From the NCBI RefSeq assembly GCF_030812335.1, contig NZ_JAUSSN010000019.1, positions 1-37,012 of the forward strand: DNA of 37,012 bases, given 5' to 3'. The translations under genes were made by a program, and so were the position numbers. Below, one piece after another: positions 13,468 through 20,776 of the stretch (position 1 is its first letter; each line of letters opens with the position of its first letter). The stretch comes from Pseudarthrobacter oxydans (lineage in GTDB: Bacteria > Actinomycetota > Actinomycetes > Actinomycetales > Micrococcaceae). The notes under the pieces were generated by a model, which saw only the letters and a list, made by a program, of their open reading frames with translations, had not been told where the DNA came from and searched no databases.

Positions 13468-14763
13468 CTACTTCTTTTCGCTGTCCAGGAACTTCTGGAA
13501 GGCCTCGTGGGCCGCGTCGGCGGCGGAGGAAGCGTCCTCGCCGGTGATGGTGGCAACGATCGGGGCACCCACGATTTCGCGGGCCTTGCCGACCGTGACA
13601 ACCTCGGGACGGTCGTGGCCGACGCCGTTTTTGGCGCTGGCGGCGATGGCCTCGGCCAGGTCCGCCGGGTAGGTGGAGGTGCCGGCGGGGTCAGACCAGA
13701 CGGAGGCGCGGGGTCCGGGGACTCCGGCCTTCTGGGCTTCCAGAGTGCGTTCCTTGCTGGTGGCCCACTGGATGAACTTCCAGGCGTTGTCCTGGTTGCC
13801 GGAGGCCTCGTTGACGGCCAGGCCCCACGACGGGATGTTGTACGGCTTGGAACCGGCCGGACCGGCGGGCAGGGCGGCGAAGCCGACGGTGTCGGCGACC
13901 TTGGACTTGGCCGGGTCGGTGGCGTTCTTGTAGAGCGAGTCGGCCTCGGTGTAGAAGGCGGCCTTGCCCTGGGTGAAGATTGCCATCGCCTCGGGCCAGC
14001 TCATGTCGGTGCTGACGTTCGCCGGGCCGTAGTTCCGGATCAGGCCGCCGTAGTAGGCGTAGGCCTCCTTGGCCGCGTCGGAGTTGACGGCGGACTTGCC
14101 GCTGGCATCCGTGAAGTCGCCGCCGAAGCTGTAGAGGAAGCTGGAGAACTGGGTGACGGCGGCGGACTTGCCGGTGCGGGCCACGAAGCCTGCGGTGTCC
14201 GGCGAGGATTCCTTGATGGCCTTGGCTGCCGCTTCGAGCTCTTCCATGGTCTTGGGAACCTCGAGGCCGGCGGCCTTCAGCAGGTCCTTGCGGTAGTAGA
14301 GCACCTCGCGCTCGGTGATGATCGGGACGCCGACCACCTTGCCGTCAGCCGTGGTGGCCTTGACCGGGCCCTCCTGGTAGTCCTTCCAGTCCCAGCCGGA
14401 ATCCGAGGACACCTTGGACGTCAGGTCGGCGAGGTAGCCGTTCTTGGCGAAGGCTTTGCCTTCCTGCAGCGGGCGGTACATCATGACGTCGATCTCGTCG
14501 CTGCCGGCGTTGAGCTTGACGTTGTACTGATCCGAGAGCTGGTCTTCGCCGAGCTGGGTCAGTTCGACCTTCAGTCCGCTGGACTTCTCGAACTCCGGGA
14601 TGGCGGCCTTGATGCCTTCGGTCCAGACGTGGTTCGCGAGGGTGACCCGGACGGTGCCGGCCTCTTTGGCATCGCTGCTGCCGCTGGCGCCGCCGCAGGC
14701 GGTGAGGCCAAGCGACAGTACCGCGGCGACCGCCGCGTACTGCATGATCGAACGTCGCTTCAT
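13468..14763 (-). CDS. Extracellular solute-binding lipoprotein of the hexonate ABC importer
   Basis: The 431-residue protein begins with a lipoprotein signal: a basic start (MKRRS), a hydrophobic core, and the lipobox LTAC with cysteine near residue 23, followed by a Gly/Ser-rich linker. The mature part is a family 1 (MalE-like) solute-binding protein (VRVTLANHVWTEGIKAAIPEFEKSSGLKVE, then ASGNQDNAWKFIQWATSKE). It would capture the substrate outside the membrane and deliver it to the two permeases. AAGGGAG lies five bases before the ATG, and a promoter candidate is seen at 14845-14874. As first gene of the operon its substrate is probably the acid handled by DgoD and ManD; this is inferred from context. 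Confidence 0.93.
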   Translation of the reverse strand: MKRRSIMQYAAVAAVLSLGLTACGGASGSSDAKEAGTVRVTLANHVWTEGIKAAIPEFEKSSGLKVELTQLGEDQLSDQYNVKLNAGSDEIDVMMYRPLQEGKAFAKNGYLADLTSKVSSDSGWDWKDYQEGPVKATTADGKVVGVPIITEREVLYYRKDLLKAAGLEVPKTMEELEAAAKAIKESSPDTAGFVARTGKSAAVTQFSSFLYSFGGDFTDASGKSAVNSDAAKEAYAYYGGLIRNYGPANVSTDMSWPEAMAIFTQGKAAFYTEADSLYKNATDPAKSKVADTVGFAALPAGPAGSKPYNIPSWGLAVNEASGNQDNAWKFIQWATSKERTLEAQKAGVPGPRASVWSDPAGTSTYPADLAEAIAASAKNGVGHDRPEVVTVGKAREIVGAPIVATITGEDASSAADAAHEAFQKFLDSEKK

Positions 14764-14844
14764 TACGACTCCCTTGGTTCATTAAGGGGCTGGGCACACT
14801 GTCCAGCCGGCCGCAAATGCATCTTTACATCTGCTCTGGAAGCG

Positions 14845-14874
14845 ATCTTAGATAAATAAAGCAGACTTAAACAA
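14845..14874 (-). promoter_or_regulatory. Promoter of the hexonate operon
   Basis: On the minus strand TTGTTT (14869-14874) is followed after 18 bases by TAAGAT (14845-14850). This places transcription start about 75 bases before the binding-protein gene. The spacer contains one arm of an inverted repeat that is shared with the regulator's own start region. Confidence 0.45.
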
Positions 14875-14906
14875 CCCCTTGCGCCCCACACGTATGATTT
14901 ATTTAT
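14852..14906. promoter_or_regulatory. Paired inverted ATAAATAAA sites, candidate operators
   Basis: ATAAATAAA (14852-14860) and its exact reverse complement TTTATTTAT (14898-14906) lie 46 bp apart centre to centre. The left copy is inside the spacer of the operon promoter. The right copy covers the start site and start codon of the divergent FadR-type regulator. This layout suits a repressor that controls both directions. The assignment is inferred. Confidence 0.4.
14893..14904 (+). promoter_or_regulatory. Leaderless promoter of the FadR-type regulator
   Basis: TATGAT (14893-14898), five of six matches to the -10 consensus, is followed by exactly six bases and the ATG at 14905. No ribosome-binding site precedes this ATG. 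A leaderless transcript starting at the A of the ATG is the simplest reading. Confidence 0.55.
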
Positions 14907-15687
14907 GAAAACCCCAAAGGCGGAGTCCGCAGCCGACCTGCATTCGGTGCTGGTCGACAACCTGGGACTCGCCATTGCCGAGGGGACCCTCGCGCCGGAC
15001 TCGATCCTGCGCCTGGATGAACTTGAGGCCCGGCACGGGGTGTCCCGCTCGGTGGTCCGGGAGGCCACGCGGGTGCTTTCCTCCAAGGGCATGCTGGAAT
15101 CACGACGCCGGCTCGGCACGGTGGTGCAGCCGGAGGAGTCCTGGAACGCCTACGACCCGCAGGTGATCCGCTGGCGGCTCGCCTCCTCCAAGCGGCTCGA
15201 GCAGCTGCAGGCGCTCAACGAACTCCGCGGCGCGATCGAACCGCAGGCGGCCCGCCTCGCCGCCGAGCGCGCCTCCTTGGACGCCGGCAGCGATATCGTC
15301 TCCCAGGCCGCGCGGCTCTGGGCGGCGGGCCAGCGCGGGGAGCACGACGAATTCCTCCAGCTGGACATCCGATTCCACGCCGCCGTGCTCAAGGCCTCCG
15401 GGAATCCCATGTTTGCCCAGCTGCACAACCTCGTCACCGAGGTACTGACCGGGCGCACCGAGCACGGCCTGATGCCGCACCTGCCGGACCACGAGGCACT
15501 CCAGCTGCACGTGGACGTGGCCAGCGCCATCCAGCGCGGCGAGGCGAACGCGGCACACGCCGCGATGAGCCGGATCGTGGAGCAGTCCACCGAGGAGATG
15601 GGCGACATCTGGTCCCGCCACCAGCGTCCCGCCGCGCCCGACACACAACGCGGGGTCACATCGCGCCCATCCCCGGCGGTGGAATAG
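14905..15687 (+). CDS. FadR-type GntR-family regulator of the hexonate operon
   Basis: The 260-residue protein has an N-terminal winged helix-turn-helix (LAPDSILRLDELEARHGVSRSVVREATRVLSSKGMLESRRRLGTVV) and a C-terminal all-helical FCD ligand-binding domain (LNELRGAIEPQAARLAAERA, then DIRFHAAVLKASGNPMF). Aspartate in LDIRFH and later histidines (HGLMPH, LQLHVDV) would hold the metal that binds acidic ligands. The family includes DgoR and other repressors of sugar-acid genes, released by the acid or its keto-deoxy product. It is divergent from the operon it probably controls. Its stop codon lies in a large hairpin. About 20 C-terminal residues past the FCD domain look unstructured. Confidence 0.92.
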   Translation: MKTPKAESAADLHSVLVDNLGLAIAEGTLAPDSILRLDELEARHGVSRSVVREATRVLSSKGMLESRRRLGTVVQPEESWNAYDPQVIRWRLASSKRLEQLQALNELRGAIEPQAARLAAERASLDAGSDIVSQAARLWAAGQRGEHDEFLQLDIRFHAAVLKASGNPMFAQLHNLVTEVLTGRTEHGLMPHLPDHEALQLHVDVASAIQRGEANAAHAAMSRIVEQSTEEMGDIWSRHQRPAAPDTQRGVTSRPSPAVE

Positions 15688-15705
15688 GCGCGATGTGACC
15701 CCGCG
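15649..15705. terminator. 19-bp perfect inverted repeat between convergent genes
   Basis: Arms 15649-15667 (CGCGGGGTCACATCGCGCC) and 15687-15705 pair without mismatch around a 19-base loop. The right arm begins on the last base of the FadR-type gene's stop codon, and the element ends 9 bases before the stop of the convergent aldo/keto reductase gene. There is no clear T-run on either side, but the stem is long enough to end or stabilise both transcripts. Confidence 0.75.
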
Positions 15706-15713
15706 GTGTGGTG

Positions 15714-16745
15714 TTAGCGGCCGCCGGTGATCTTCCGGCTCCGCTGCTCCTGGGCCATGGGCCCATAGGGGTAGGCCCCGACGCGCGGCCGGCTCACCTC
15801 GCTCAGCCGCATCAGCTCCCCTTCGGTCAGCAGGAGGTCCGCGGCCGCCAGATTGTCGGCGAGCTGTTCGGTGCTGCGGGCGCCCAGGATCACCGAGCTC
15901 ACGGCCGGCTGTTCCGCCAGCCAGGCCAGGGACACCTGGGCGGCGCTGGCCTGGTGCCGCCCGGCGATGTCATGCACCGCCTCCACGATCTCCCAGGTGC
16001 GGGGGTCCGCGTTCCTGGCCTTCCACGCCTCCATGCCACGCTCCGGGTTTTCGCCGAGCCGGGTGGCTCCGGCGGGCCGCTGGTCCCGCCGGTATTTCCC
16101 GGAGAGCCAGCCCCCGCCCAGCGGCGACCAGGGCAACAGGCCGATCCCGGCGTCGAGCGAGGCGGGAACGATCTCGGACTCGATCTCGCGGACCAGCAGG
16201 CTGTACTGCGGCTGCAGAGTCACGGGTCCGCTCCAGCCGTGGGCACGCGCCAGGTGGACGGCCTTCGTCAGCTGCCAGCCCAGGAAATTCGAGAAGCCGT
16301 AGTACGCGATTTTTCCGCTGCAGACGGCGTCGTGTAGGAACCGCAGGGATTCCTCCAGCGGCGTGATCGGATCCCAGGCGTGCAGCTGGTACAGGTCGAT
16401 CTGCTCCACGCCGAGGCGGCGGAGCGAGTCATCCAGCGCGCGGTTCAGGTGCCGGCGGGAGGTGCCGACGTCGTTCGGGGCGGCGCCGGTCGGGAAGCGG
16501 CCCTTGGTGGCGAGCACCACGCGGTCCCGTGCCTCCGGGCGCGCGGCGAGCCAGCGGCCGATGATTTCCTCCGAGACCCCCGCGGCATAGACATCGGCGG
16601 TGTCGATGAAGTTGCCGCCCGCGGCGAGGTAGTCATCGAGGATGGCGTGGGACTGTTCCTCGGTGGCTTCGGCGCCGAAAGTCATGGTGCCCAGCGCGTA
16701 GCTGGAGACGACTGCGCCGCTGGTGCCCAGGGTGCGGTATTGCAT
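15714..16745 (-). CDS. Aldo/keto reductase
   Basis: The 343-residue protein has the complete AKR tetrad: Asp48 and Tyr53 in FIDTADVYAAG, Lys81 in LATKGRF, and His122 in LYQLHAWD. The NADPH-binding C-terminal part is also present (LPWSPLGGGWLSGKYR, then SVILGARSTEQLADNL). It would reduce an aldehyde or ketone, or oxidise a sugar, with NADP(H). The length and the LYQLHAWDPITPLEESL block match the group of bacterial AKRs annotated as general oxidoreductases. It follows the epimerase gene by 11 bases with GAGGAG before the ATG, so the two form an operon that converges on the FadR-type gene. A link with hexonate metabolism is plausible by position only. Confidence 0.92.
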   Translation of the reverse strand: MQYRTLGTSGAVVSSYALGTMTFGAEATEEQSHAILDDYLAAGGNFIDTADVYAAGVSEEIIGRWLAARPEARDRVVLATKGRFPTGAAPNDVGTSRRHLNRALDDSLRRLGVEQIDLYQLHAWDPITPLEESLRFLHDAVCSGKIAYYGFSNFLGWQLTKAVHLARAHGWSGPVTLQPQYSLLVREIESEIVPASLDAGIGLLPWSPLGGGWLSGKYRRDQRPAGATRLGENPERGMEAWKARNADPRTWEIVEAVHDIAGRHQASAAQVSLAWLAEQPAVSSVILGARSTEQLADNLAAADLLLTEGELMRLSEVSRPRVGAYPYGPMAQEQRSRKITGGR

Positions 16746-16756
16746 GGGACTCCTCT

Positions 16757-17629
16757 TCAGTCTTCGGTGGGAGTGGTGCGCAGCGGGTGGTAGTTCCGCC
16801 AGCTGTGCTCGGGCGCGTAGCCCAGCAACCGTTTGGCCTTGTCGATCGAGAGCAGGGTTTCGTGCTCGCCGAGCTCCTTGACCACGGGCGTGTTGGGGAA
16901 CACCTCGGCGGCGAGGCTGGCGCTGGAGCGGCTCATCACCGTGTCCGCGTTGGCGATGATGAAGGCCTCGAACCCCGGGGCGCCGTGCTCGAGGGCGCGG
17001 GCCACGGCCTGCGCGCCGTCACGGCCGTCGATGTAGCCCCAGAGGTTCCACTTGCGCAGCCTGGCGTCGGCGTCGAAGCCGGGGAACTCCTCATAGTCCT
17101 CCGGGTCCATCACGTTGGAGAAGCGCAGGCCGCTGATGCTCAGCTCCGGATCCCAGCGGGTGAGCTGGATCGCCATCTGTTCCTCGAGGTGCTTCACCAG
17201 GGAGTAGGTGCTTTCCGGCCGGGCCGGGTATTCCTCGTCCACCGGGATATAGGGAGGGTCGACGTCGAACGGCAGTCCCAGCACCGTCTCGCTGGACGCG
17301 TAGACAATCTTCTTGATCCCGGCGCGGCGGGCGGCCTGGAACACGTTGTAGGTGGCCTGCATGTTGTTCTCGAAGGTTGCAGCATCCGGGGCGTGGCCTG
17401 GTGCTGGGATCGCGGCCAGGTGCACCACCGCGTCGAACCCCGAGTGCCGGTCCTCGAGGCCCAGGAGCACGTCCACGACCTGGCCGTAGTCGCGCAGGTC
17501 CACCTCGGTAAAACCGCGCCCGCGCGTGCCGGTGCGGTCCAGGTTGGTGACGTCGTGCCCGTCCTCGCCCAGCCGCCGGACGACGCTCCGGCCCAGCTTC
17601 CCGCTTCCTCCAGTAACAGCAACTCTCAT
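16757..17629 (-). CDS. NAD-dependent epimerase/dehydrogenase (extended SDR)
   Basis: This 290-residue Rossmann protein begins with the nucleotide-binding TGGSGKLGRSVVRRLGEDG, followed by the cofactor-selecting acidic end of beta-2 (NLDRTG), DAVVHLAAIP, and the catalytic Tyr-x3-Lys in STYSLVKHLEE. The C-terminal half is a variable substrate domain (SISGLRFSNVM, then LLGYAPEHSWRNY). It is an extended SDR of the sugar epimerase/uronate dehydrogenase type; the precise sugar is not evident. The start is the ATG at 17629 with GAGGAG upstream; the longer open frame from 17644 begins inside that ribosome-binding region. It leads the two-gene operon with the aldo/keto reductase. Confidence 0.9.
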   Translation of the reverse strand: MRVAVTGGSGKLGRSVVRRLGEDGHDVTNLDRTGTRGRGFTEVDLRDYGQVVDVLLGLEDRHSGFDAVVHLAAIPAPGHAPDAATFENNMQATYNVFQAARRAGIKKIVYASSETVLGLPFDVDPPYIPVDEEYPARPESTYSLVKHLEEQMAIQLTRWDPELSISGLRFSNVMDPEDYEEFPGFDADARLRKWNLWGYIDGRDGAQAVARALEHGAPGFEAFIIANADTVMSRSSASLAAEVFPNTPVVKELGEHETLLSIDKAKRLLGYAPEHSWRNYHPLRTTPTED

Positions 17630-17654
17630 CAGTACTCCTCGCATCGTGGGTCGT

Positions 17655-17670
17655 GTGGGGCTTGTCCCAC
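17655..17670. promoter_or_regulatory. Short inverted repeat upstream of the epimerase gene
   Basis: GTGGG (17655-17659) and CCCAC (17666-17670) form a 5-bp inverted repeat around GCTTGT, 26 bases upstream of the epimerase start. It could be an operator or chance; the arms are short. Confidence 0.2.
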
Positions 17671-17716
17671 CCTAGAGGGGGCCGGGGACGGTGCACACCC
17701 CCTGGCCTGCCCGCCC

Positions 17717-17735
17717 GCAAAACTTGGCCCTGGGC
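17717..17735 (+). promoter_or_regulatory. Distal DosR-box-like half site upstream of UspA
   Basis: The right half TTGGCCCTGGGC (17724-17735) repeats, with one change, the TTGGCCCTAGGC of the better box at 17789-17800. The left half does not match the GGGAC side, so this is only a half site, 65 bp upstream of the full one. Confidence 0.3.
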
Positions 17736-17781
17736 AGGGTTCCCCGTCGGCGGCGGATCCGGGCTGCGGGCGACCCCGCGC

Positions 17782-17800
17782 GTGACTTTTGGCCCTAGGC
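17782..17800 (+). promoter_or_regulatory. DosR-box-like sequence upstream of UspA
   Basis: GTGACTTTTGGCCCTAGGC differs at one position from the mycobacterial DosR-type pattern GGGACTTTNGGCCCT. Its centre lies 40 bp before the UspA start codon, which would be an activating position if transcription starts close to the ATG. Function is inferred from similarity and from UspA being a typical DosR target. Confidence 0.5.
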
Positions 17801-17830
17801 GCGGCCGGGCTGACCGGTCAGGCTGGGGCC

Positions 17831-18295
17831 ATGAACGCTGATCAGCGGATAGTCGTGGGCGTGGACGGTTCGGTTTTCTCGACGAAGGCACTCCGGCTCG
17901 CCGGGCGCATGGCGCGCAGCCTGGACGCTCCCCTGGAAGTCGTCACCTGCCTGGGCACCTCGGACCTCTTCCTGGCCTCGCACCTGCCAGAAGAGAGCAC
18001 CCCCACCACCACCCAGCTGGAGGAGACAGCCAAACGGCTCGTCGACGAATCCCTGGAACGTGCCTTCGGCGGCGACGTCCCGGCAGGCCTGACCCGGACC
18101 GTAAAGTTTGGGCCGCCGGCCAAGGTCCTGGTCGAGGAGAGCCGGGATGCCCAGCTCCTGGTGGTCGGCCGGCGCGGCCGCGGCGGCTTCCTCGCCCAGA
18201 TCATGGGATCCGTGAGCGGGGCCTGCGCGGCCCATGCCCACTGCCCCGTCCTGGTGGTTGGCGACGACGAGGAAAAACGCCAGGCCGCGGAATGA
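17831..18295 (+). CDS. Universal stress protein (UspA family, ATP-binding type)
   Basis: The 154-residue protein has the UspA fold: IVVGVDGSVFSTKAL at the start, ELVV-type strands, and the ATP-binding signature GRRGRGGFLAQIMGS (Gly-x2-Gly-x9-Gly-Ser) near the end, then CPVLVV. It thus belongs to the nucleotide-binding class that includes the mycobacterial dormancy-induced Usps. I use the ATG at 17831 (MNADQRI); the longer frame from 17789 would run through the DosR-like box. Its stop overlaps the next gene's start (ATGA), so it leads a coupled three-gene set. Induction under hypoxia or growth arrest is suggested by the upstream box. Confidence 0.93.
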   Translation: MNADQRIVVGVDGSVFSTKALRLAGRMARSLDAPLEVVTCLGTSDLFLASHLPEESTPTTTQLEETAKRLVDESLERAFGGDVPAGLTRTVKFGPPAKVLVEESRDAQLLVVGRRGRGGFLAQIMGSVSGACAAHAHCPVLVVGDDEEKRQAAE

Positions 18296-19203
18296 ACCGC
18301 AGCCGGTGGCCGGTGCGGGCGCTCTGGATCCTCACGGGTGTGCTGACCGTCCCCGCGGCGGTGACGGGGCTGCTGTTCCCGGAGATCTACCGGGGCCTCG
18401 TGGCAGCGGAGCTCGTGCCCGGCGCGGTGTCCCAGGACCTGATGTCCGCCGTCGCCGGCGGCGCCCTGCCGGTCCTGGCCTTCGCCGACCGGCGGGGGCG
18501 CCCCAAGGTGCAGCTCATGGCGCTGGGAATCCTGGGCTACCTGTTCTACGCCTACGGCATCTACTCCATCGAGCGGACCTACAACGGCTTCTACCTCGTC
18601 TACCTGGCTGTCTTTGCCCTGTCCTTCTGGGGCATGGTCTACACGGCCCTGGAGCTCCGGGCGGACGGGCCCAGGCGGGCGCGGCTGCCGAAGGGCGTCC
18701 GGGTGCTGTCCGCCTCAGGCGCGCTCCTGCAGCCGCTCATCTTTTATCCGCTGTGGACTGCCATGCTGCTGCCGCTGATGCGGACGGGCGAGCAGATCGA
18801 TTCGCTCTACTCCGTCTTCGTCCTTGACCTGTGCTTCATCATGCCGGCGTTCCTCATCCTCGCCGTCCTGACGTTCCGGGGCCGCTGGCCCGGGCTGGTG
18901 TTCATGCCCGCGCTGTATCTGCTCGGCTTCACACTGATCTTTTCCCTGGCCCTGGGGGAACTGTTCAAACCGCTGTTCGACGTCCCTGCGTCCGCGTTGT
19001 CCCTGTGGTCCTCGGTGCTGCTCTCGTCCTTGTTCCTGGTGCTGGGCGGGCTGCACCTCTGGAAGCTGGACCTGAATCCCGGCGGAGGCGCGGCGCGGCG
19101 CACCCGGACTCCCCCGCCCCAAGCAGCGGATGTCGACGCCCGCCCGGGTCCAGGCTCCGGCTCCGTCCCGGGCGCGGGCGCGGAAGGAAGCCGCATCCAA
19201 TGA
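18292..19203 (+). CDS. Polytopic membrane protein of unknown function
   Basis: The 303-residue protein has about seven hydrophobic segments (for example ALWILTGVLTVPAAVTGLLF, YLVYLAVFALSFWGMVY, LDLCFIMPAFLILAVLTF) and a Pro/Gly/Arg-rich C-terminal tail of about 45 residues that is probably cytoplasmic and disordered. I do not recognise a family or catalytic motif. It starts within the UspA stop codon (ATGA) and ends in an ATGA overlap with the next gene, so it is translated in step with a Usp and a SRPBCC protein. A membrane partner or anchor in a stress response is a guess. Confidence 0.85.
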   Translation: MNRSRWPVRALWILTGVLTVPAAVTGLLFPEIYRGLVAAELVPGAVSQDLMSAVAGGALPVLAFADRRGRPKVQLMALGILGYLFYAYGIYSIERTYNGFYLVYLAVFALSFWGMVYTALELRADGPRRARLPKGVRVLSASGALLQPLIFYPLWTAMLLPLMRTGEQIDSLYSVFVLDLCFIMPAFLILAVLTFRGRWPGLVFMPALYLLGFTLIFSLALGELFKPLFDVPASALSLWSSVLLSSLFLVLGGLHLWKLDLNPGGGAARRTRTPPPQAADVDARPGPGSGSVPGAGAEGSRIQ

Positions 19204-19898
19204 ACCGGCCCCCTGCCTCCCTCCGGCTCCGCGGGCCGCTTGCCGCCCTGGCGGCGGCAGCGGCCGCCGCCAGTTACGTCCTCGCCGTCCGTCCCCGGAT
19301 GCTGCACTGGGGTGCGACCGCCCAGGAGACCGCTGCCCCGCTTCCGGGCGACGAGCTCGTGCGGACTCCCCGGATGCAGAGCACACGGGCCGTCACCATC
19401 AACGCGCCGCCCGCGAGCGTCTGGCCCTGGCTGGTCCAGCTGGGGGCCGGACGCGGCGGAATGTACAGCTACGACCTGCTGGAGAACGCCGCAGGCCTCG
19501 GCATGCACAGCGCCGACCGGATCCTTCCCGAATACCAGCAGCTCGACGTCGGCGATGTCGTCCCGCTGGTGTCCAGGAACGGCCCGGACGTCGGGATTCC
19601 GGTCCGGCGCGTGGAGGCCGGTTCGGTGCTGGGTCTGGGCGGCACGATGGATCCGCGCACCGGGCAGATCAGGCCGTCCGGCGGTGCTCCCGCGGGGCCG
19701 CGGGTGGAGCTCGGCTGGACGTTTGTGCTGCAGCCAGTCAACGGGCGCAGCACGCGGCTGCTGTCCCGGACGCGCTACGACTATGCCCCGCTGCAGGTGG
19801 GCCTGATTCTCCGGCCAGTCCTGGAACCCCTGCAGTTCATTATGGAACGGCGCATGCTCCTGGGCATCAAGTCCCGGGCAGAAGGCCGTGGCCCGTAG
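19200..19898 (+). CDS. SRPBCC-family protein with N-terminal membrane anchor
   Basis: The 232-residue protein begins with a short basic stretch and a hydrophobic Ala-rich segment (LAALAAAAAAASYVLAV) that could anchor it in the membrane. It continues as a SRPBCC/START-like ligand-binding fold: TRAVTINAPPASVWPWLVQLGAGRGGMYSYDLLENAAG is the family opening, and VELGWTFVLQPVNGRSTRLLSRTRYDY the later strands. These proteins bind hydrophobic ligands in a deep cavity. The ATG at 19200 overlaps the stop of the membrane-protein gene. The ligand and role are unknown; coupling suggests a joint membrane-associated task with its two neighbours. Confidence 0.85.
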   Translation: MNRPPASLRLRGPLAALAAAAAAASYVLAVRPRMLHWGATAQETAAPLPGDELVRTPRMQSTRAVTINAPPASVWPWLVQLGAGRGGMYSYDLLENAAGLGMHSADRILPEYQQLDVGDVVPLVSRNGPDVGIPVRRVEAGSVLGLGGTMDPRTGQIRPSGGAPAGPRVELGWTFVLQPVNGRSTRLLSRTRYDYAPLQVGLILRPVLEPLQFIMERRMLLGIKSRAEGRGP

Positions 19899-19929
19899 CC
19901 GGGCGCCAGCCGGTCGGCCTGCGCCCTCC

Positions 19930-19948
19930 GTGACCTTGTGCCCTACGC
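19930..19948 (+). promoter_or_regulatory. Second DosR-box-like sequence, upstream of the 20020 gene
   Basis: GTGACCTTGTGCCCTACGC agrees with the box at 17782-17800 at 15 of 19 positions, including GTGAC on the left and GCCCTA on the right. It is 81 bp (centre) before the GTG start of the next membrane-protein gene and would fit common control of both units. Confidence 0.4.
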
Positions 19949-20019
19949 CGGCTGCCGGCCCGGGAATAGCCTGAGAATTCAGGGGCGGAGCGCGTCCGCC
20001 GGGTTCCGGGAGGCAAACG

Positions 20020-20772
20020 GTGAAATCGGCACATACCAGCATCATCGCCGGCATCGCATTGATGGCGGCCGGAGTCCTGCTGCTGCTGGATCTGCTCGGG
20101 ATCCTGGACAGCGCGGCAATCGTATGGCCGCTGATTTTCGCTGCGGTCGGGACCGCCTTCGTGGTCCTTTTCGTCCGCAGCCGCGACAACTGGTGGGCCG
20201 CCATCCCCGGCTCGGTGTTCTTGGGCCTCGCGGCGGTCATCCTGATCACCCAGCTCTGGCCTGGACCGGCGGCCTACGGGGCCGGCGCCTTCCTGTTCCT
20301 GTTCATGGCCGGAGGCTTCGGTGCGGTGTATGTGCGCGAACGCTCCAACTGGTGGGCGTTGATCCCCTGCGGGGTGATGCTGACGCTGGCACTAGTGGTG
20401 GCCCTCCCGCCGGCCTGGGAAGGCATGCCGGTTGCCGCCGTGCTGTTCCTGGGCCTGGCTGCCACGTTCGCGGTGCTTGCCCTGGTGCCCGTCCCGCCCG
20501 AACACCGCCCCGGCCAGCCTGCCGCCCTCGCCGGCCAGCCTGCCGCCGTCCCCCGCCAGCCTGGGGAAGCGGAACCGGCCAGGATGAAGTGGCCGCTGAT
20601 TCCGGCCGCGGTCCTGGCCATGCTGGGGCTGATTTTCGCCGTGCAGGCCACGGCACTGCTCACCGCGAGCGAGTACTTCGTCCCGGTGCTCCTGGTCCTC
20701 GCCGGCGTGACGCTGCTGGTCTACGCCTACCGCCACCGCACCGGCGGCCACCACAAGGTGCATGGGGCCTGA
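20020..20772 (+). CDS. Membrane protein with duplicated NWW-containing segments
   Basis: The 250-residue protein has about eight hydrophobic segments and resembles the LiaF/DUF5668-like membrane part of small stress-related proteins, without the soluble domain. An internal duplication is visible: RSRDNWWAAIPGSVFLGLAAVI and RERSNWWALIPCGVMLTLALVV. A polar Gln/Pro/Ala linker (around residues 165-190, with a repeated AGQPAA) separates the N-terminal six segments from the last two. The start is GTG with GGGAGG upstream. I cannot assign a function. A DosR-like box lies upstream, and its stop is 4 bases from that of the convergent DUF302 gene. Confidence 0.8.
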   Translation: MKSAHTSIIAGIALMAAGVLLLLDLLGILDSAAIVWPLIFAAVGTAFVVLFVRSRDNWWAAIPGSVFLGLAAVILITQLWPGPAAYGAGAFLFLFMAGGFGAVYVRERSNWWALIPCGVMLTLALVVALPPAWEGMPVAAVLFLGLAATFAVLALVPVPPEHRPGQPAALAGQPAAVPRQPGEAEPARMKWPLIPAAVLAMLGLIFAVQATALLTASEYFVPVLLVLAGVTLLVYAYRHRTGGHHKVHGA

Positions 20773-20776
20773 CGGA

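Noticed and set aside
13435..14859. 474-codon open frame opposite the solute-binding lipoprotein gene
   Set aside because: The minus-strand gene has a lipobox, domain match and ribosome-binding site; the plus frame is Gly/Val/Arg-rich antisense.
18807..20249. 480-codon minus-strand frame across the membrane and SRPBCC genes
   Set aside because: It crosses three plus-strand genes linked by ATGA overlaps and has a composition typical of GC-rich shadows.
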